Shown here: one piece after another, positions 10,991 through 22,808 of the stretch
Layout: each line of letters starts with the position of its first letter
How positions within the stretch are numbered: the stretch's first letter is position 1
Assembly: GCA_037576215.1 (NCBI GenBank)
Contig: JBANDB010000004.1
Span: 3,534,001-3,598,000 of the forward strand
Reading direction: 5' to 3'
Source of the DNA: Armillaria gallica
Lineage: Eukaryota > Basidiomycota > Agaricomycetes > Agaricales > Physalacriaceae
DNA length: 64,000 nt
Made by a program: the position numbers and the translations under genes
The notes under the pieces: generated by a model
Databases searched by the model: none
What the model saw: the letters and a program-made list of their open reading frames with translations, nothing else
What the model was told of the DNA's origin: nothing

Positions 10991-11316
10991 TCCTTCTTGA
11001 AAGTTGACTGGTCCCGGGATTAAATTTCAGCTCGGTGTAAATTTACATTGCAGTATCTATGTATGAATAATTTAAATTTCTACTGAAAAGGACTTTATTT
11101 CCTTCAAAATAGAGGCAAAATTTCGCTGTCGTTGTGTATTGACTAACCTTCCTTTTTTGAATTCTTTTTCGTTTTTTGGGGATCTTTTCGCTATGCTCCC
11201 CGGATGATTTACCATGGCACCCGACGACAGAAGTCCTTGGATCTTCGCTGTTCTCGCCCACGTTGCTGCGTGTCTTCCTTCTTTGCGTTTAACTACTGTC
11301 ACCGAGCCCAGTCGCC

Positions 11317-12607
11317 ATGAAACGTGGATTTCTCAACAGCAATAATCCAAGTAAATCCACCGTCACCCCAGCAAAAGACAAAGAAATCATTACTGGACCA
11401 ACGACGATGGCATATGTTTTCCCAGACATACCTCCCGAATACTCCATGTACCCATGCTCACCTGAGATTGCTCTGAAGCAAATGTTCAAAGCCCAAATGC
11501 GCTGCATGTCGATCCCACTCCCATCTCCATACACCAACGAACTCTCGTCGCTCTGCGTTGCACCATCGGAGACGAGGACGGCGCTGTTCGCCATGGATGA
11601 CTTTCCTGCTCCCTTGGAGACCCCATTCTACACGACGTACACGATACGAGATGTTCCCGGTGCTGGAAAAGGCATGTTCGCAGCCAAGGACCTAGCATCG
11701 GGGGATCTCATCCTGCGCGAGCGCCCTGTCGTCGTCATACCCGAGATCATCCCAACTGTGAACGGTGACGCGTCCCACGCGTCACAGTTCCTCGCCCTCG
11801 CAGTACAAAACGTTCCGCCAAAAGAGAAGGAGGCGTTTTTGCAGCTCCACGACTGCAAGAATTTCCCAGATAAAGTCAAGGGCATCATTGACACGAACGC
11901 GATGAATATTGGGAGACTGCCTGGGCCGTTTGAAGGGTGTTTCGCTGGTGTGGCACTGGGTCTGTCTCGTATCAACCACAGGTTCGTTCTTGGGCTACCA
12001 TCCCTTCCATCGTTCAACCATCTAATCTTTAATCAGCTGTACTCCCAACGCCATCTGCGCCTGGCACACGCCTTCATTCACCTTCAACATCACCGCCTTC
12101 AAACCAATCAAGGCTGGCGAACAGATCTTCATTTCTTACCTGACGCAAAATGAAATCCTCAAGCCCCGCGCGGCGCGTATCAAGACCCTGCAGGACAAAT
12201 ACGCGTTTACCTGCAAGTGCTCATCGTGTAGTCTTCCCAAGAAGGAGTCTAAAAGCAGCGATGGGCGACGCGCTTTTCTGCTTGCCGTGCAAACAAGGTT
12301 CAGCAGCGGTGGGAACGAAGTGGAGGCGTGGATCAAAGATCGAACTCTCCCTGACGATCATGTTATCAAGCGCAGCAGCTTGGTCATTGAGTCGATGGAA
12401 CGAGAAGGCGTGTTTAATTACGGCCTTTGGCGTTATTATTATGCTATGGTCTGCAAGGCACACTGCGCACTGAAGAATGAACTACAAGCACGTGAGGGGG
12501 CTGAAAAAATCGTGGTTGGCATGCTGGCGAAGCATACCACAGATGGTGGGTGGAGCAAGGTCGTCGCGCGACCTCAAGAATCGAATTGGTGGGGATTGAG
12601 GGCATGA
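11317..12607 (+). CDS. SET-domain protein (SMYD-like), 411 aa
   Basis: Two exons, 11317-11981 and 12037-12607, joined by a 55-nt GT-AG intron that splits the key motif RINHSCTPN (Asn220-His221-Ser222-Cys223). The fused frame is intact at 411 aa. Order: a variable N-terminus, the SET start GAGKGMFAAKDL...GDLILRERP (about 118-140), NHSC.PN, the GEQIFISYL strand, then a Cys-rich post-SET segment (FTCKCSSC). This is the layout of fungal SET proteins that methylate lysines in histones or other proteins. The N-terminus begins MKRGFL, as in the SET copies at 37115 and 39494, but the rest is divergent and the shared promoter box of that family is absent here. It is the most distant member in the window. 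The substrate is unknown. Confidence 0.85.
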
Positions 12608-13468
12608 TCGTTCTATTATCTATCACTTCGGCCTTTGGGTTCATCTTCGCGTTTACTGTCGGTTTCACTGAGTATTCCACGCTTTTGTTGATTCTTCCTG
12701 ACACCATTTCTTTACCTTCAGTTTGATTGTAGATGCAATATACGATGGTTGATGATATGTCAAAGCTGCGAGTCCTGTGCAGCGTGATAACAAGTGAATT
12801 TCCTGTCAAAAGCTATCTGCCACCGGTCCGAGATTTCCGAATTGCCCGTGCGAACGCGCTCTTATGCTTGCAAGTCCTATACAGCTGCTAAATGCTTTGG
12901 ATACGTTTAGATGCACTCACTCAAATTTGAAGCCACCAAGCTCAACACGAACCCAGTCGAAGTTGCGACGGTTTCATGCAGGAGAGATAGTAGGAAAAGA
13001 TGTTTAGTCACCGCAAAAATCCATGGTCCTTCTTATGGGCCGCACCTGGTGTATACTTGTGTCCTCATGAGTGTTCATTAGAGACTAAAATCTTGTAACA
13101 TACTCACATGCTAGTTTCAATGCACATTAAACTTGGCCTCAGCTAAGAATATGAGAAAGCAAGCTCAAGGAGGGCTCCGTTCGCGAAATTAATGTCGGGA
13201 TTTGGTCGGGACCAGTGCTGCTTTTGGGTCTCCGATATCGATCATCTCCCGAGGTCTGTCTTTTTTAGTTCTTGTTGCTCCTTTGACACCCAGTGAAACG
13301 GATGGAAAACCACACTTTGCGATACAATATATAGTGTATTGGACAGATCAAATCCAGAAAACAACGATGAATCAAATAAATAATCGGGTGACAATCAACG
13401 AATAGCTTTATAAACTGAGCTGAAAATAAGCGGTGGTATAGGAATGTCCAAAAAGAGTGGAGGAGCGT
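12608..13468. other. Convergent intergenic region
   Basis: Lies between the 3' ends of the SET gene and the minus-strand PalI gene. A block at 13286-13311 (GACACCCAGTGAAACGG) also occurs near 163-190, so part is a dispersed repeat. No gene is supported. Confidence 0.5.
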
Positions 13469-14370
13469 CTAGTTGCGGCGGAAACGCTGCCAGAATGGCT
13501 TCTTGGTCGAAGACATAGGGTAGCTGGGGTAGGAAGAAGCACCAGATAAGCGCGCCTTGCGACGGCCAAAGCACACCGTGCATCCTGCAAGGAGAAGCAA
13601 AATGAGCGACACGAACGTGAGCCAGAACCCTGAAAATGAATTAACATCAACACGGACGCTTTAGCAAAATCAGTACCTGGGCCGGCTTTGGTGCTGGGAT
13701 CCAAGTCATTGAGCTTGTTAACCTGGTGCTTGAGATACGCGAGCAGGGCGATGTCGCAGGCAAAGGCGACGAGGGTGAGAAATGCAGCAAGGAAGGACAT
13801 GAGCGAAGCGAACAAAGTGACGGTAATGTGCTGGGAAAAGGACATCAGGAAGGCAATGAATGTCACAGCAGTCGCTATTAGATGGCTATCAGATTGTATC
13901 AAGATATCAAGATGATTGATACTGACCAACGGGGTGGACGGCCAATCCTCGGGTCCACGAGCTTCCAATATCGACCGTCTCTGTGCCCGCTGAGTTTTGA
14001 ATAAACAGGGTATATCCATGTGAAGCATCTCCGCAGGTACGAGCATTATCTATCTGGTAAGAGCATGATGCCCTATTCAACAAAAAAAAAATGAGCGATG
14101 CGGGTCATGCTGCTTTATGGAGAGCAAGTACCAAATGCCGAGCTATTAGCGCAATGAAAATCAGCCCGCCTTGCCACAATAGGCATTGAGGGCACGTACC
14201 CGAATTTGTTTAATGCCCTCACCGCCGACTCGTCCAGCATTGACCACAGTGGTGCGAGCAATGTCGAGCCCAGTCAAAAATGGTAGCGAGATGGACGTCA
14301 AAATGCCGAGAACCAATGCGCAAAAGAGGAATACGATTCCAGGGATGCAAATGCGCGACTCATAGTGCAA
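13469..14370 (-). CDS. PalI/SUR7-family integral membrane protein
   Basis: Five exons on the minus strand: about 14370-14200, 14142-14132, 14072-13927, 13874-13677 and 13629-13469. All introns are 47-59 nt GT-AG, and the joined frame gives about 228 aa. Exon 2 is only 11 nt and restores the motif LGIW..C. Features in order: a transmembrane segment (IPGIVFLFCALVLGIL), the LGIW...C...C...GYT extracellular motif, the SSWTRGLAVHPV segment, three further transmembrane helices, and a basic tail KKPFWQRFRRN. This matches fungal PalI/RIM9 and SUR7-like four-TM proteins, which act at the plasma membrane in pH sensing or eisosome-type patches. The start is uncertain: no ATG lies in frame before an upstream stop, so a short 5' exon probably exists (a candidate ATG with a GT donor lies near 14490). 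Confidence 0.8.
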
Positions 14371-17291
14371 TTTGTAGGAATGGGGTATAGAGATGATGGT
14401 GGTTGGGAGTCAAGGAGCAAAACTGAGGGGTATTCAAATTCGCCGTCTGATGACTTCACGGGTTTCCCACGAGACGCGTTTGACCTTGCACTGCCACATC
14501 GTGACAGCTTCGATGGAGCCAAAGGAAGGAAAAAAACCTAATTGAACATGCGTATCTACGACCTGGCGAGCACAAGATACAGAGAAAAACACAGAAATCC
14601 ACGCGCTGTGTTGCCACGATTTGAACCCACCTCGTTATACTAATCTGGACTCCCCCCTACTCTCCGCAAAACCCGAGAGGCATTACGGCATTGGGTAGGC
14701 TCGTCACATAAAATCTCTCTTTTTCCTTAATTGAAGACGGAAAAACGGACATCCTACTCACCAATGTCTTTGTTCCAGTCCGACGAGACATGGCAACTGG
14801 AAATAAGACATTTGAACAGTGAGTATCAGTTTCGAAGGACAATATCACTTGGAAGGCAACCGTCGTGGCAACTGACCAGACTGTTATCAAAGGAGAGATG
14901 CACAGGTGATGAGATGACGAAATGCGAACCCTTCTTCGGTTTCATTTACCCGCGAGACGTCCTATGTAGTACTAGTGAACGATTACATCGTCGACAGACC
15001 CCGACTCGGAAGATGCGCACCTGTGGTCAGACATTGCCCGATGTTGTCATTCAGTACCGGTCACATTGTTGATGTAAGCATTACACCCAAGTTTCAAGGG
15101 AAGCGTTGGGACAGGTCATATGCACGGGTATCAATCTTTCCTTCTCCCGCGTTCAGTGATTGCCAATTGTATCCCAAGGAGTTGTGGCTCAGAACAAATA
15201 ATCTCGAAAAATAGCCCCAATCCAGCCTTTCTCACCCCAGCTTCAGGTAGAGAACTGTGGACTCTACCGCACTCGATAACTGGAGGTAGCTCCAACTTCG
15301 TAGTGCAGGCAGGAAATTGATCTTTAAAGGTCAGACTATATCAAACCTCGTCAAGATCCATCCGCCGGTAGCCTATGCCAGTGGAATGCGGGTGGGTCAT
15401 CTTGAGCAGTCTTTATGAGATGGTCCGTACGGAGTATCAGTCATTGGACAGTCATTGACCAGATGGAAGCCACAGCCAACCTAGACGTCGGCGCGCTGAG
15501 CACTGGCGGCAGTCATCGAGTCGAAAGATGAGTCGAGGCGAAGATATAAACGTCGTAGACACAATTGTGATGCTGCGAAAACAGGGACGGGTTTGGAGGA
15601 CTTGGCAAAGAAACGAAGACACCCGCAGCCAGGCCCAATTCTTGAGGACAAGCCAAGTCGTGAATGCGTGCTCTAGGTCTTCCTGCAATCGCGGTGATCA
15701 TGGACACTGCCGACAAGGGTCGCCTTCCCGCTCGGTGTCTCCTTAATGAACATGTTCATTAGTTAGTATTTTAGTACAATCATGATAGGCACCGAAGCCT
15801 GCGACTGTTGACACATTCCGGGAAGGAAAACTTGCCGGCGGAAAATATTCCCAGTCAGAGCGCAAGCGATTTGTTCAGAATGCAAATCAGAACGATAGGA
15901 ACCAGACCAATATTAACAGAGGGTCGAATATCGACCAGCTGGATAATGCCGGTCAATCACAGAGAATGACCTTGGTCCTAAAATCAAGGTTAAGCGGTCC
16001 GCTGAAGAAGCCTCTCTCTGGCAAGGATCCGAGAGATAGAATGATGCGGTATCGTCCATCCAATTCGACTACAAATTTCAAGCCCTAGTCCCTCTCTAGC
16101 TCGAGCTCAACTCGCAGCGTAACCAGGAAAATAATGGAACCAGCAATCCCGTTCGACGGGATTTATTTATTCTTTCGGCAGGGAGGTGTTTTAAAAGAGC
16201 CGCACTGTACGCCCAGCTTTTGATCCATCGCATCTTCAATGTGCAATCTCGGAACAGAAAGATCCTCATAATGTTGGACGGAAGGCTATTAAATACCAGG
16301 CACAGTCATGATGCATCATGATATCGAGCAAATGTAACTCGGCCAAGCCTGATATGAGTGGGGGGTGATAAAAGCCGAGGAGAAGGCCAATGGAAATACA
16401 TACAGCCGGCCCACCAGGGACCGAGAGGCACCGAGAAGTACAAGGACAAGAGGCGGTGATGACAAAGCCAACTCCGAGTCTGCTTCACTCAATCACCATC
16501 CATGCCCTCAAGGCCGATTCGTCTCTTCTAGAGCATATCTTTGCTTAATTTCGCAATATGTACTAGTAAATCATGATGATGCGCTTAAAGAGCAGGAAAC
16601 AATTCGGGACTTGAACTAACTGCTCTGGCAAAATGCCTTTGCAGGTAGTGATGAAAAACTCCAAGGATTGGATTGGACGGTCTAACCTTCTCAAGTCTTC
16701 GCAGACTGGAAAAAGATATCACCCAATTTAGCTTCCTGATGAGGTGACGTTGATTATTCATTCGTATCCTGCCCTTTGATTCCTCACTTTATTCGGATAG
16801 ACCGCACTTCTGTCATTTAAGGAGAGCCGGGTCACATTATCAATGATGCAATTCTGCAACACGGGAGTACTGAGTACTTGCCAGTCTTCAACGGAGTCGA
16901 CACTCTTCCTCCGTGATTTCCCCGATATTCAACGTGTTCCAGCAAACATCGAGGACGTGTTCTCCTTGTCTTTTCACAGACTCAGTCAATATTGTCCACG
17001 TCAACTACTTACTACTCACGCCCAACTGGTTTGTGGCATTTGATCGACACACGTATACATACACTCTCGACCTACTAAAAATGACCCACGGTGGCGGTCC
17101 GTTGCTCGGGTTGTCCGTTATTCTCAGGCAGTCTTCTCAATCAAGGAATAAAGCCAGCCGGGATTCGGGGCGGCATCAACTGTGCAGTCCGAAGGTCGCT
17201 GAATTGGTACATAGTTATCTATCTACGCCCGCAGATTTCCACCGGTTTGTTCTCTCGCTCATCCCTTCACCTCAGGGTCATTTCCAGAATA
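14371..17291. other. Divergent intergenic region, no supported gene
   Basis: Holds the 5' side of the PalI gene and of the DUF6534 gene. Several short frames (for example 15513-15716 minus and 16365-16619 plus) lack motifs and splice partners. No RNA gene could be confirmed. Confidence 0.4.
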
Positions 17292-18586
17292 ATGTCCCAG
17301 GCTCCCAGTGCCTCCGTTGTATCCAGTAGAACGTATGTCCTTCAGTTACTCTTTCATACGTTATTACTTACTGGTTTGACTTGCAGGACTGGTCCCTTGG
17401 TGTGTGCGCGCACCTAGCGCAAGGAAGACGCGAAATTTGACCTCTTGTCAGTTCATAGGATATACAATGAATTGGGCTTTATATGGCGCGCTGTGTGTCC
17501 AGATCTGTGAGTGTACCAGTATCCCAACAACGGCGCTTCATCTCACTTGCTCATCGGCGGCAGATATCTACCACGTTTCGTTTCCCAAGGATCCAATCTA
17601 TCGAAATTCCTGATATACCTCCTCCTGGCTCTGGAGACGCTGCAAACGGTCCTCTTCACTGTGGATCTATTCGATATATTTGCTACAAATTTTGGACAAG
17701 TTGACGTCCTCCACAACGTCCATTCGTTATGGTTTTCAGTCCCGATAATGACAGGACTTAGTGCGTCCCTTACTTTGAATTGGAAGTGAACACTTATGAA
17801 ATTCTCGTAGTCGGTGGCATTGTACAGCTGTTTTATTGCTACCGGATATCTGTTTTGAGCAAATCCCGTGTGCTTGCAGCCTCCATAGGAGCGGTATGTC
17901 AGCTTCTCTCGCTTAAGACAATCATCTAAGCGCCATGCCTAGATTTCCGTCGCCCAATTTGTGGCGGCAGTAATTGAAGGACATCTACAATATACTTACG
18001 GTCTCTACTCTAAACAATCCCGGCGGAACTCCTTGGTACCGTGCCTAGTAAGTGCGGCTATCGCAATATTGGCGCTGGTTTAATCTCTTCCCCTTTAGGT
18101 TTGGCTTGCTGGGAGTGCATTATGTGACATCATCATTGCGACCATTCAGACGTACTACGTAAGTAGTCCCTCCCTTTGTTTTCCCAAATGCTTGAACGTG
18201 TCTGGCCTAGTTGATCAAAATTGACGCGTCGTACAAAGCGACCCGTAACATGATAACGAGACTTGTGCGTATCACCATCGAAACTGGTGTCCTAACAGGT
18301 TCGTACTATTAGCTCATCTTTGTCTTCCGTCATTTCATCCGTCATCTATTCAGCGGCGGCGGCAACAGTAGTTGCAGTCTTCCTTGTGACTGACACGCGG
18401 ATGTACAATACTGCGCCAGCATTCTGTCTCGGGAAGTTATATACCAATGCTCTGCTTATGGTATTCAACAGCCGCGCTCGATATCAATCGCGACGAGATC
18501 AAGTTACCGACGCTGGTATTTTCTTCGCAAGGAACACCGACACCGACATAGGAGGGATACCAGCTTTTCCTCACCCGAGCAACTAG
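17292..18586 (+). CDS. DUF6534-type multi-pass membrane protein, with one frameshift
   Basis: Start ATG at 17292, then short exons separated by about 50-nt introns. Recognisable order for this basidiomycete family: TGPLFIGYTMNWALYG...CVQI (TM1), IYHVSFPKDPIYR, KFLIYLLLALETLQ (TM), GLVGGIVQLFYCYRISVLS, ISVAQFVAAVIEG, VWLAGSALCDIIIA, ITRLVRITIETGVLT, and the C-terminal CLGKLYTNALLMVFNSR with a polar tail ending at 18586. About seven transmembrane helices are expected; the family has no established function. Between PIYR and KFLIYLL the frame changes by one base near 17600, inside what is normally one continuous stretch, and no GT-AG intron can explain it. This is either a pseudogene or a base error. 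Confidence 0.7.
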
Positions 18587-19489
18587 ACACATACAACAGC
18601 TCTCTCACTCTGGATCATCCGACCATTCCAGTACAGGTGTGTCATTTTATACGAGGGCGAGCTTCAAGAGAGCCTGACATTTATTTGAAGATTTCGCGGA
18701 ATACTCAGCCGAGCCCTTCACGGGAGAAGTTTGATGTCCCGCCTCTCAAGTCTCGTCCGTTGAGCAGCAGCACATCCTGAGTCCCCTCAAAGAGCACTTC
18801 GATATCAAGCCTACCCGTCACTATACTCTCAGGCAGTCCAAGGAGACGACATGCACGTTCGATAGCAGTTTGGAAAGCTTTAGTGTTCCTCTGGGAGTGT
18901 CAGGGAACGTTCGCGCGATCGTCCGAGCACAACAGATAGTTGTTCTCCGTTGATTCCTAGGAACGACAGAAACGACAGGCTCAATTATTATTTTTCAGGC
19001 CCAGGCTCGTCAGAAAGTGGATGTGCAGGGACTTCGGAAAGTTCGAGTCCAACGACAGATATCTTTGTTCTTTCCCCTCCGAGGAAACCAAGTATCGTTT
19101 ATCGTGGCCTGTCCGAGCTTCCAAGGTCGCGTTTACCGAGGACGTCGAGTGTTTCTCTGAAAGATTCTCCAATACCACAGTATATAGACATTCCTCACGC
19201 TCTATGAGAGAACTGTATATCATATCTTTCTCTAGGCATTTTGGATTTTATTTACGTTGAGAGTATTTTGGCGACACATTGTGAAATGTATCCACTCATT
19301 TTCCATTATATATTTGTATCTATTACTACCGATTGATTCTCGGAGGTGTTATTATTTAACTTCTAGTAATTCAAGGTTCCGAAAGACGACATCAACGGAA
19401 ACCGCTGCAAAAAATAGCCTATTTGTTTGCTGCAACCCAAAGACCACCAATTGGAGGTCCTAGCAAGTACACAGCAAAGAAAAATGGAT
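18587..19489. other. Downstream region, no confirmed gene
   Basis: A plus-strand frame at about 18950-19207 is rich in Ser and Pro and could be a tail exon of an unrecognised gene, but no partner exon was found. The remainder is AT-rich and non-coding. Confidence 0.35.
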
Positions 19490-19673
19490 CCCCCGACGAC
19501 ACAAGCCAGTACTGCAGCAGCAAGGTCATCGCGCCTCCGTGTTGCAAGCAGAGCACAGAGGACAAGGGCAGCAAAAATTAGATAACCAATACGGGAGGCG
19601 GTGCCTCCGTAATAGTGGTTAAACTATTAAGAACAGATACTACACTTGATCTAAGCCAAAAGGCCAGAGTGGT
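19490..19673 (-). ncRNA. U2 spliceosomal snRNA
   Basis: The minus strand reads GGCCTTTTGGCTTAGATCAA and continues through the branch-point-recognition element GTGTAGTA (19638-19645) and TCTGTTCTTA, matching conserved U2 stem-loop I and the branch-site region. Downstream are a stem-loop II region (ACCACTATTACGGAGGC with its pairing partner), an Sm-type site AATTTTTG (19572-19579) and a 3' hairpin (CCTCTGTG pairing with CACGGAGG). Total length is about 184 nt, close to the usual fungal and animal size. The 3' end is approximate. U2 pairs with the intron branch point in the spliceosome. Confidence 0.9.
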
Positions 19674-21399
19674 AAGGTTTTCGAATGTCGGGACGCGCTT
19701 TTTGTACCCATTTTGAGCGCACAGACCATGTCTGCTTTGGGAAATCCGGACATCGGGCCGATTCCTCCCAACGTTGAACACACCCATGGTCCCGTACTGC
19801 TATAGTCGAAAGGTGAGAAGTAAGGTTATGTCTACCACGCACTAGCAGTGAATGCTTCACATGCGTGTAAGGAGATTGTCGGCTGACCCTAGGTTCGAAG
19901 TTCAGGATTTCTTCTGCCCGGACGCGTCGCAGATTCAGCACGAGCTCCGGGGCCGATAGCTGGCAGTTTGGAGCGTCTTTGTTCTCTTCCTGTGTCTTTC
20001 TCTGCCATTGCAACGCCACTAGTGGTCCCAAGTTACGGCTTTGTGCAGTGATTCTCAGTCGTTGAAAGGCCGCACTATAGTAACAAATAGGGCGTCGGCG
20101 GAGCACATGTGAGTGTTGTTTTCTCGGCCATGACAGTGGATAGCCTTTCTCACAATTCTGGAAGGAATGCACCTGTCCTTTGGCAGCATCCAGTATTTGT
20201 TCCCAACAAAAATAACGTCCCGTAGAACAACGCCCCACCACATAGCCTCATTGCATGAGTTTCTATAAAGCGGCTGTTGCCCTGAGGTCGGTGGCGCATC
20301 TGAAGAATACCGTGCTTCAAGTTTCAAGTAGCCTCGCTGACCACGGACCGCATGGTATGGCGGTACTTCTTGAGATCAAACCTCTCAATGGATCCTTTTT
20401 CCTGTCTCCGCGACCGACTCTATTCTGCCTGCGTGGCTTAGCTCTCTTGGCATCGACGCAGTTGAGTGTCGCTTATGCTTCGCCTCCGATGGATTTTCAG
20501 GAGAAAGATCTCCGCCAGGCACACAGCTTACTCCCGAAACCCTGCCTCACTCTTATTCGCTATAATTGGAGTACAATCTATGTTGGCCCGAGTTTACGGA
20601 CTCATTCCTGGATATGCCGACAAAGCAAACGTAAGACCGTGGGTCTCAGAACACGATATAATGGGCGAATTACGATGCATCCCTGAGGCGATACGGACGT
20701 ACGCTTCCGTGTACTAAGCATATATATGACGATCGAGCATTTCCCCACACGGAATTCCGTGCCTCCGGGGAATGTGACGCTTGGACGACATAGGGATGAA
20801 GGAGATGGTTCAAGGCTCCGAGAATGTCTGCTGTGTTACCGAAGGGTTCTGATGCTGCACGTCCCTGTCCCTGTTCTTTGTCGGAACGATTCAAAAGGAT
20901 TCTTCTGACATATGTTTGAAATCTTCTGAGCTTCGAGGTAAACGCGTGAACGACGTCAAGATGTTGACGGGGGCGCGGCCTAGCAAGACGCCTTTAGTCT
21001 TCTTATTCTGATGCAAAAAACACAGGTACGTTCAGTACCTGTGTTGAAAACTGACTCCAACGCAGGATCGGGAACCTCCTACGATGGAAGAAAGATATTT
21101 GTTGCCTTTTTTGCACTGACAGTTGTTCTTATTCGCCCCGCCGCCGGTCTCCGCCACATCATTTCTGCCAGTCCTCTTCTTTTTGATTGTACCCTGCCTC
21201 AGGGATATCACGACTACTGCACGACTTGTCCCTTAGAAGTTAGAACTGTCCATGGGGACGGAAAATCGTCTAGACATCGGACTTTCTTCGTTTGTCCAGA
21301 TCAGGATCCGCCTCTCCTGCGCCCACAGCGAACTTTGTTGCACAGTTAGGCGAATTATCGTGAATATCTTTCAAGCCATTTCAAGCCATCAAGGACTCG
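19674..21399. other. No supported gene
   Basis: Long open frames on both strands (for example 19651-20241 minus and 20255-20686 plus) overlap each other and carry no family motifs; the first runs into the U2 gene. A plus frame at 21011-21349 (112 aa) has one hydrophobic stretch, but its start is not convincing. Confidence 0.35.
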
Positions 21400-21784
21400 T
21401 ACTGTAGTATTACGACCGCATGTTCATATAACGCATAACGCGGCACCCTGAACTGAACTTAAGTCATATCATATAACGCATAACACGGGGTCATGAACAT
21501 GTATCTAGGCAAACAATGTTTACTCTTTTTTTTTGGTGTGATTTTCAGCTATTTTCTTGACTTGTTTCAGGCTTATTCTTTGTCCAAAATACAATCCTCC
21601 ATGGGCTGAAGCGACATTTTGGACCAATTCATGACTCAACTGGGACAATTCTGTCCGGCATTCCATGAACATGAACCTATGCCATAATCTATAATGCATA
21701 ACAATGAGTCCTGAACATGAGTCCGGGTGAACCTAACTCATAACGCATAACACCCGGTGAACATGCGGTCGTAATACTACAGTA
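21400..21784. mobile_element. MITE with perfect 25-bp terminal inverted repeats and TA target site
   Basis: Termini 21402-21426 and 21758-21782 are perfect inverted repeats (starting CTGTAGTATTACGACC), flanked by TA on both sides (21400-21401 and 21783-21784). The interior of about 330 bp has no coding capacity but carries subterminal repeats of CATAACGCATAAC or close variants in both halves. The TA duplication and short size fit a non-autonomous Tc1/mariner-type element. Perfect termini suggest recent movement. Confidence 0.85.
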
Positions 21785-22808
21785 ATCTCGATAACCTGCC
21801 AGTAGACGGAAGCAATTAAAGTTCCAACGGTCTCATATACGGGGCTCGATTGCAATTCTACTTCTATTATACAACCTAAGCAAACCTGCGAACTCGAAAC
21901 TGAAGATCCCGAAGCAACTTAGTACTGACTAGAAGTGACGCACGGCCGGCCCGGAAAGTGCGTGATCGACTGCTGGTCCCGGCGGCCCGGTCACTGTATG
22001 TCGTGCTCAACATCATTGCGGTCCTCGCCCTCATTGCCAGCCTTCTTTTATCCACTCTCAGCTGCCTAACAAAGCAATCATGATGCCTTGGTAACTGTTG
22101 CTATTGAACTGCTGCTCTGCGACATCTACCGGGATCGCCGAAACTGACGGTCTTGGCGTTCTCAACGTTACGGACCACGGTGCGTTACTGAGGCTGAGGA
22201 GATAGTCTGGGATCTTCACCTACTGATTCTTGAGCATTGAGTAATGGTGTAGTACTCGCAACTCAATAATAGCACATTCCTCAGCGACAAGCTAGTACAA
22301 AATCACTCGCTGATGATAGAACCTGAGGCGAGCTCCTGATGACCCCCCGCAAATCCCCCGCTCAACAGATTTCGATTCATACGCCTCATGATTATCTGTT
22401 CTTTGTGGTCCGCAATCAAAAGCAGTCCGAATTCATCTTAATATCGTCAGTAAGTCTACTCCTTCGAACCCTTTCTCAGTCTCAATTATGCCGTTAAATG
22501 AGGGACGTTAACATTGCAGAATCCCGAGGCACTATTCTAAACAATCTCGTGATACACGGCAGTTTTATGTAAATTGAATACTCAACTTTTTTAGGTGACG
22601 CTCTGTCGCGTGACTTGTAGCCCGCTGAAGATAGCCATCAATGTCGATTAATGGCGTTTGGTGGGCGCTCCTCGCCCTTAGTCCAACACCTTCGCAGCCT
22701 ATGCTTTGCCACCGCCGTCACTGATACAACAACAGTACGTACCGCTATATGGACCGGCATTGCCTCATTGACGGACATAATGGTTGATAGAATCGTTCGA
22801 CGCCAATC
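21785..22808. other. No confirmed gene
   Basis: A hydrophobic reading stretch near 22000-22070 (VLNIIAVLALIASLLLS) could be a relic membrane exon, but nothing around it joins up. The end of this stretch may contain a 5' exon of the F-box gene. Confidence 0.35.

Noticed and set aside
14600..14645. Possible tRNA on the minus strand (T-loop-like GGGTTCAAATC)
   Set aside because: The bases around the T-loop do not form a T-stem, and no acceptor-stem partner or anticodon arm could be paired.
19651..20241. 196-aa minus-strand frame as a gene
   Set aside because: It overlaps the start of the U2 gene, has unstable composition and no motif, and competes with frames on the other strand.
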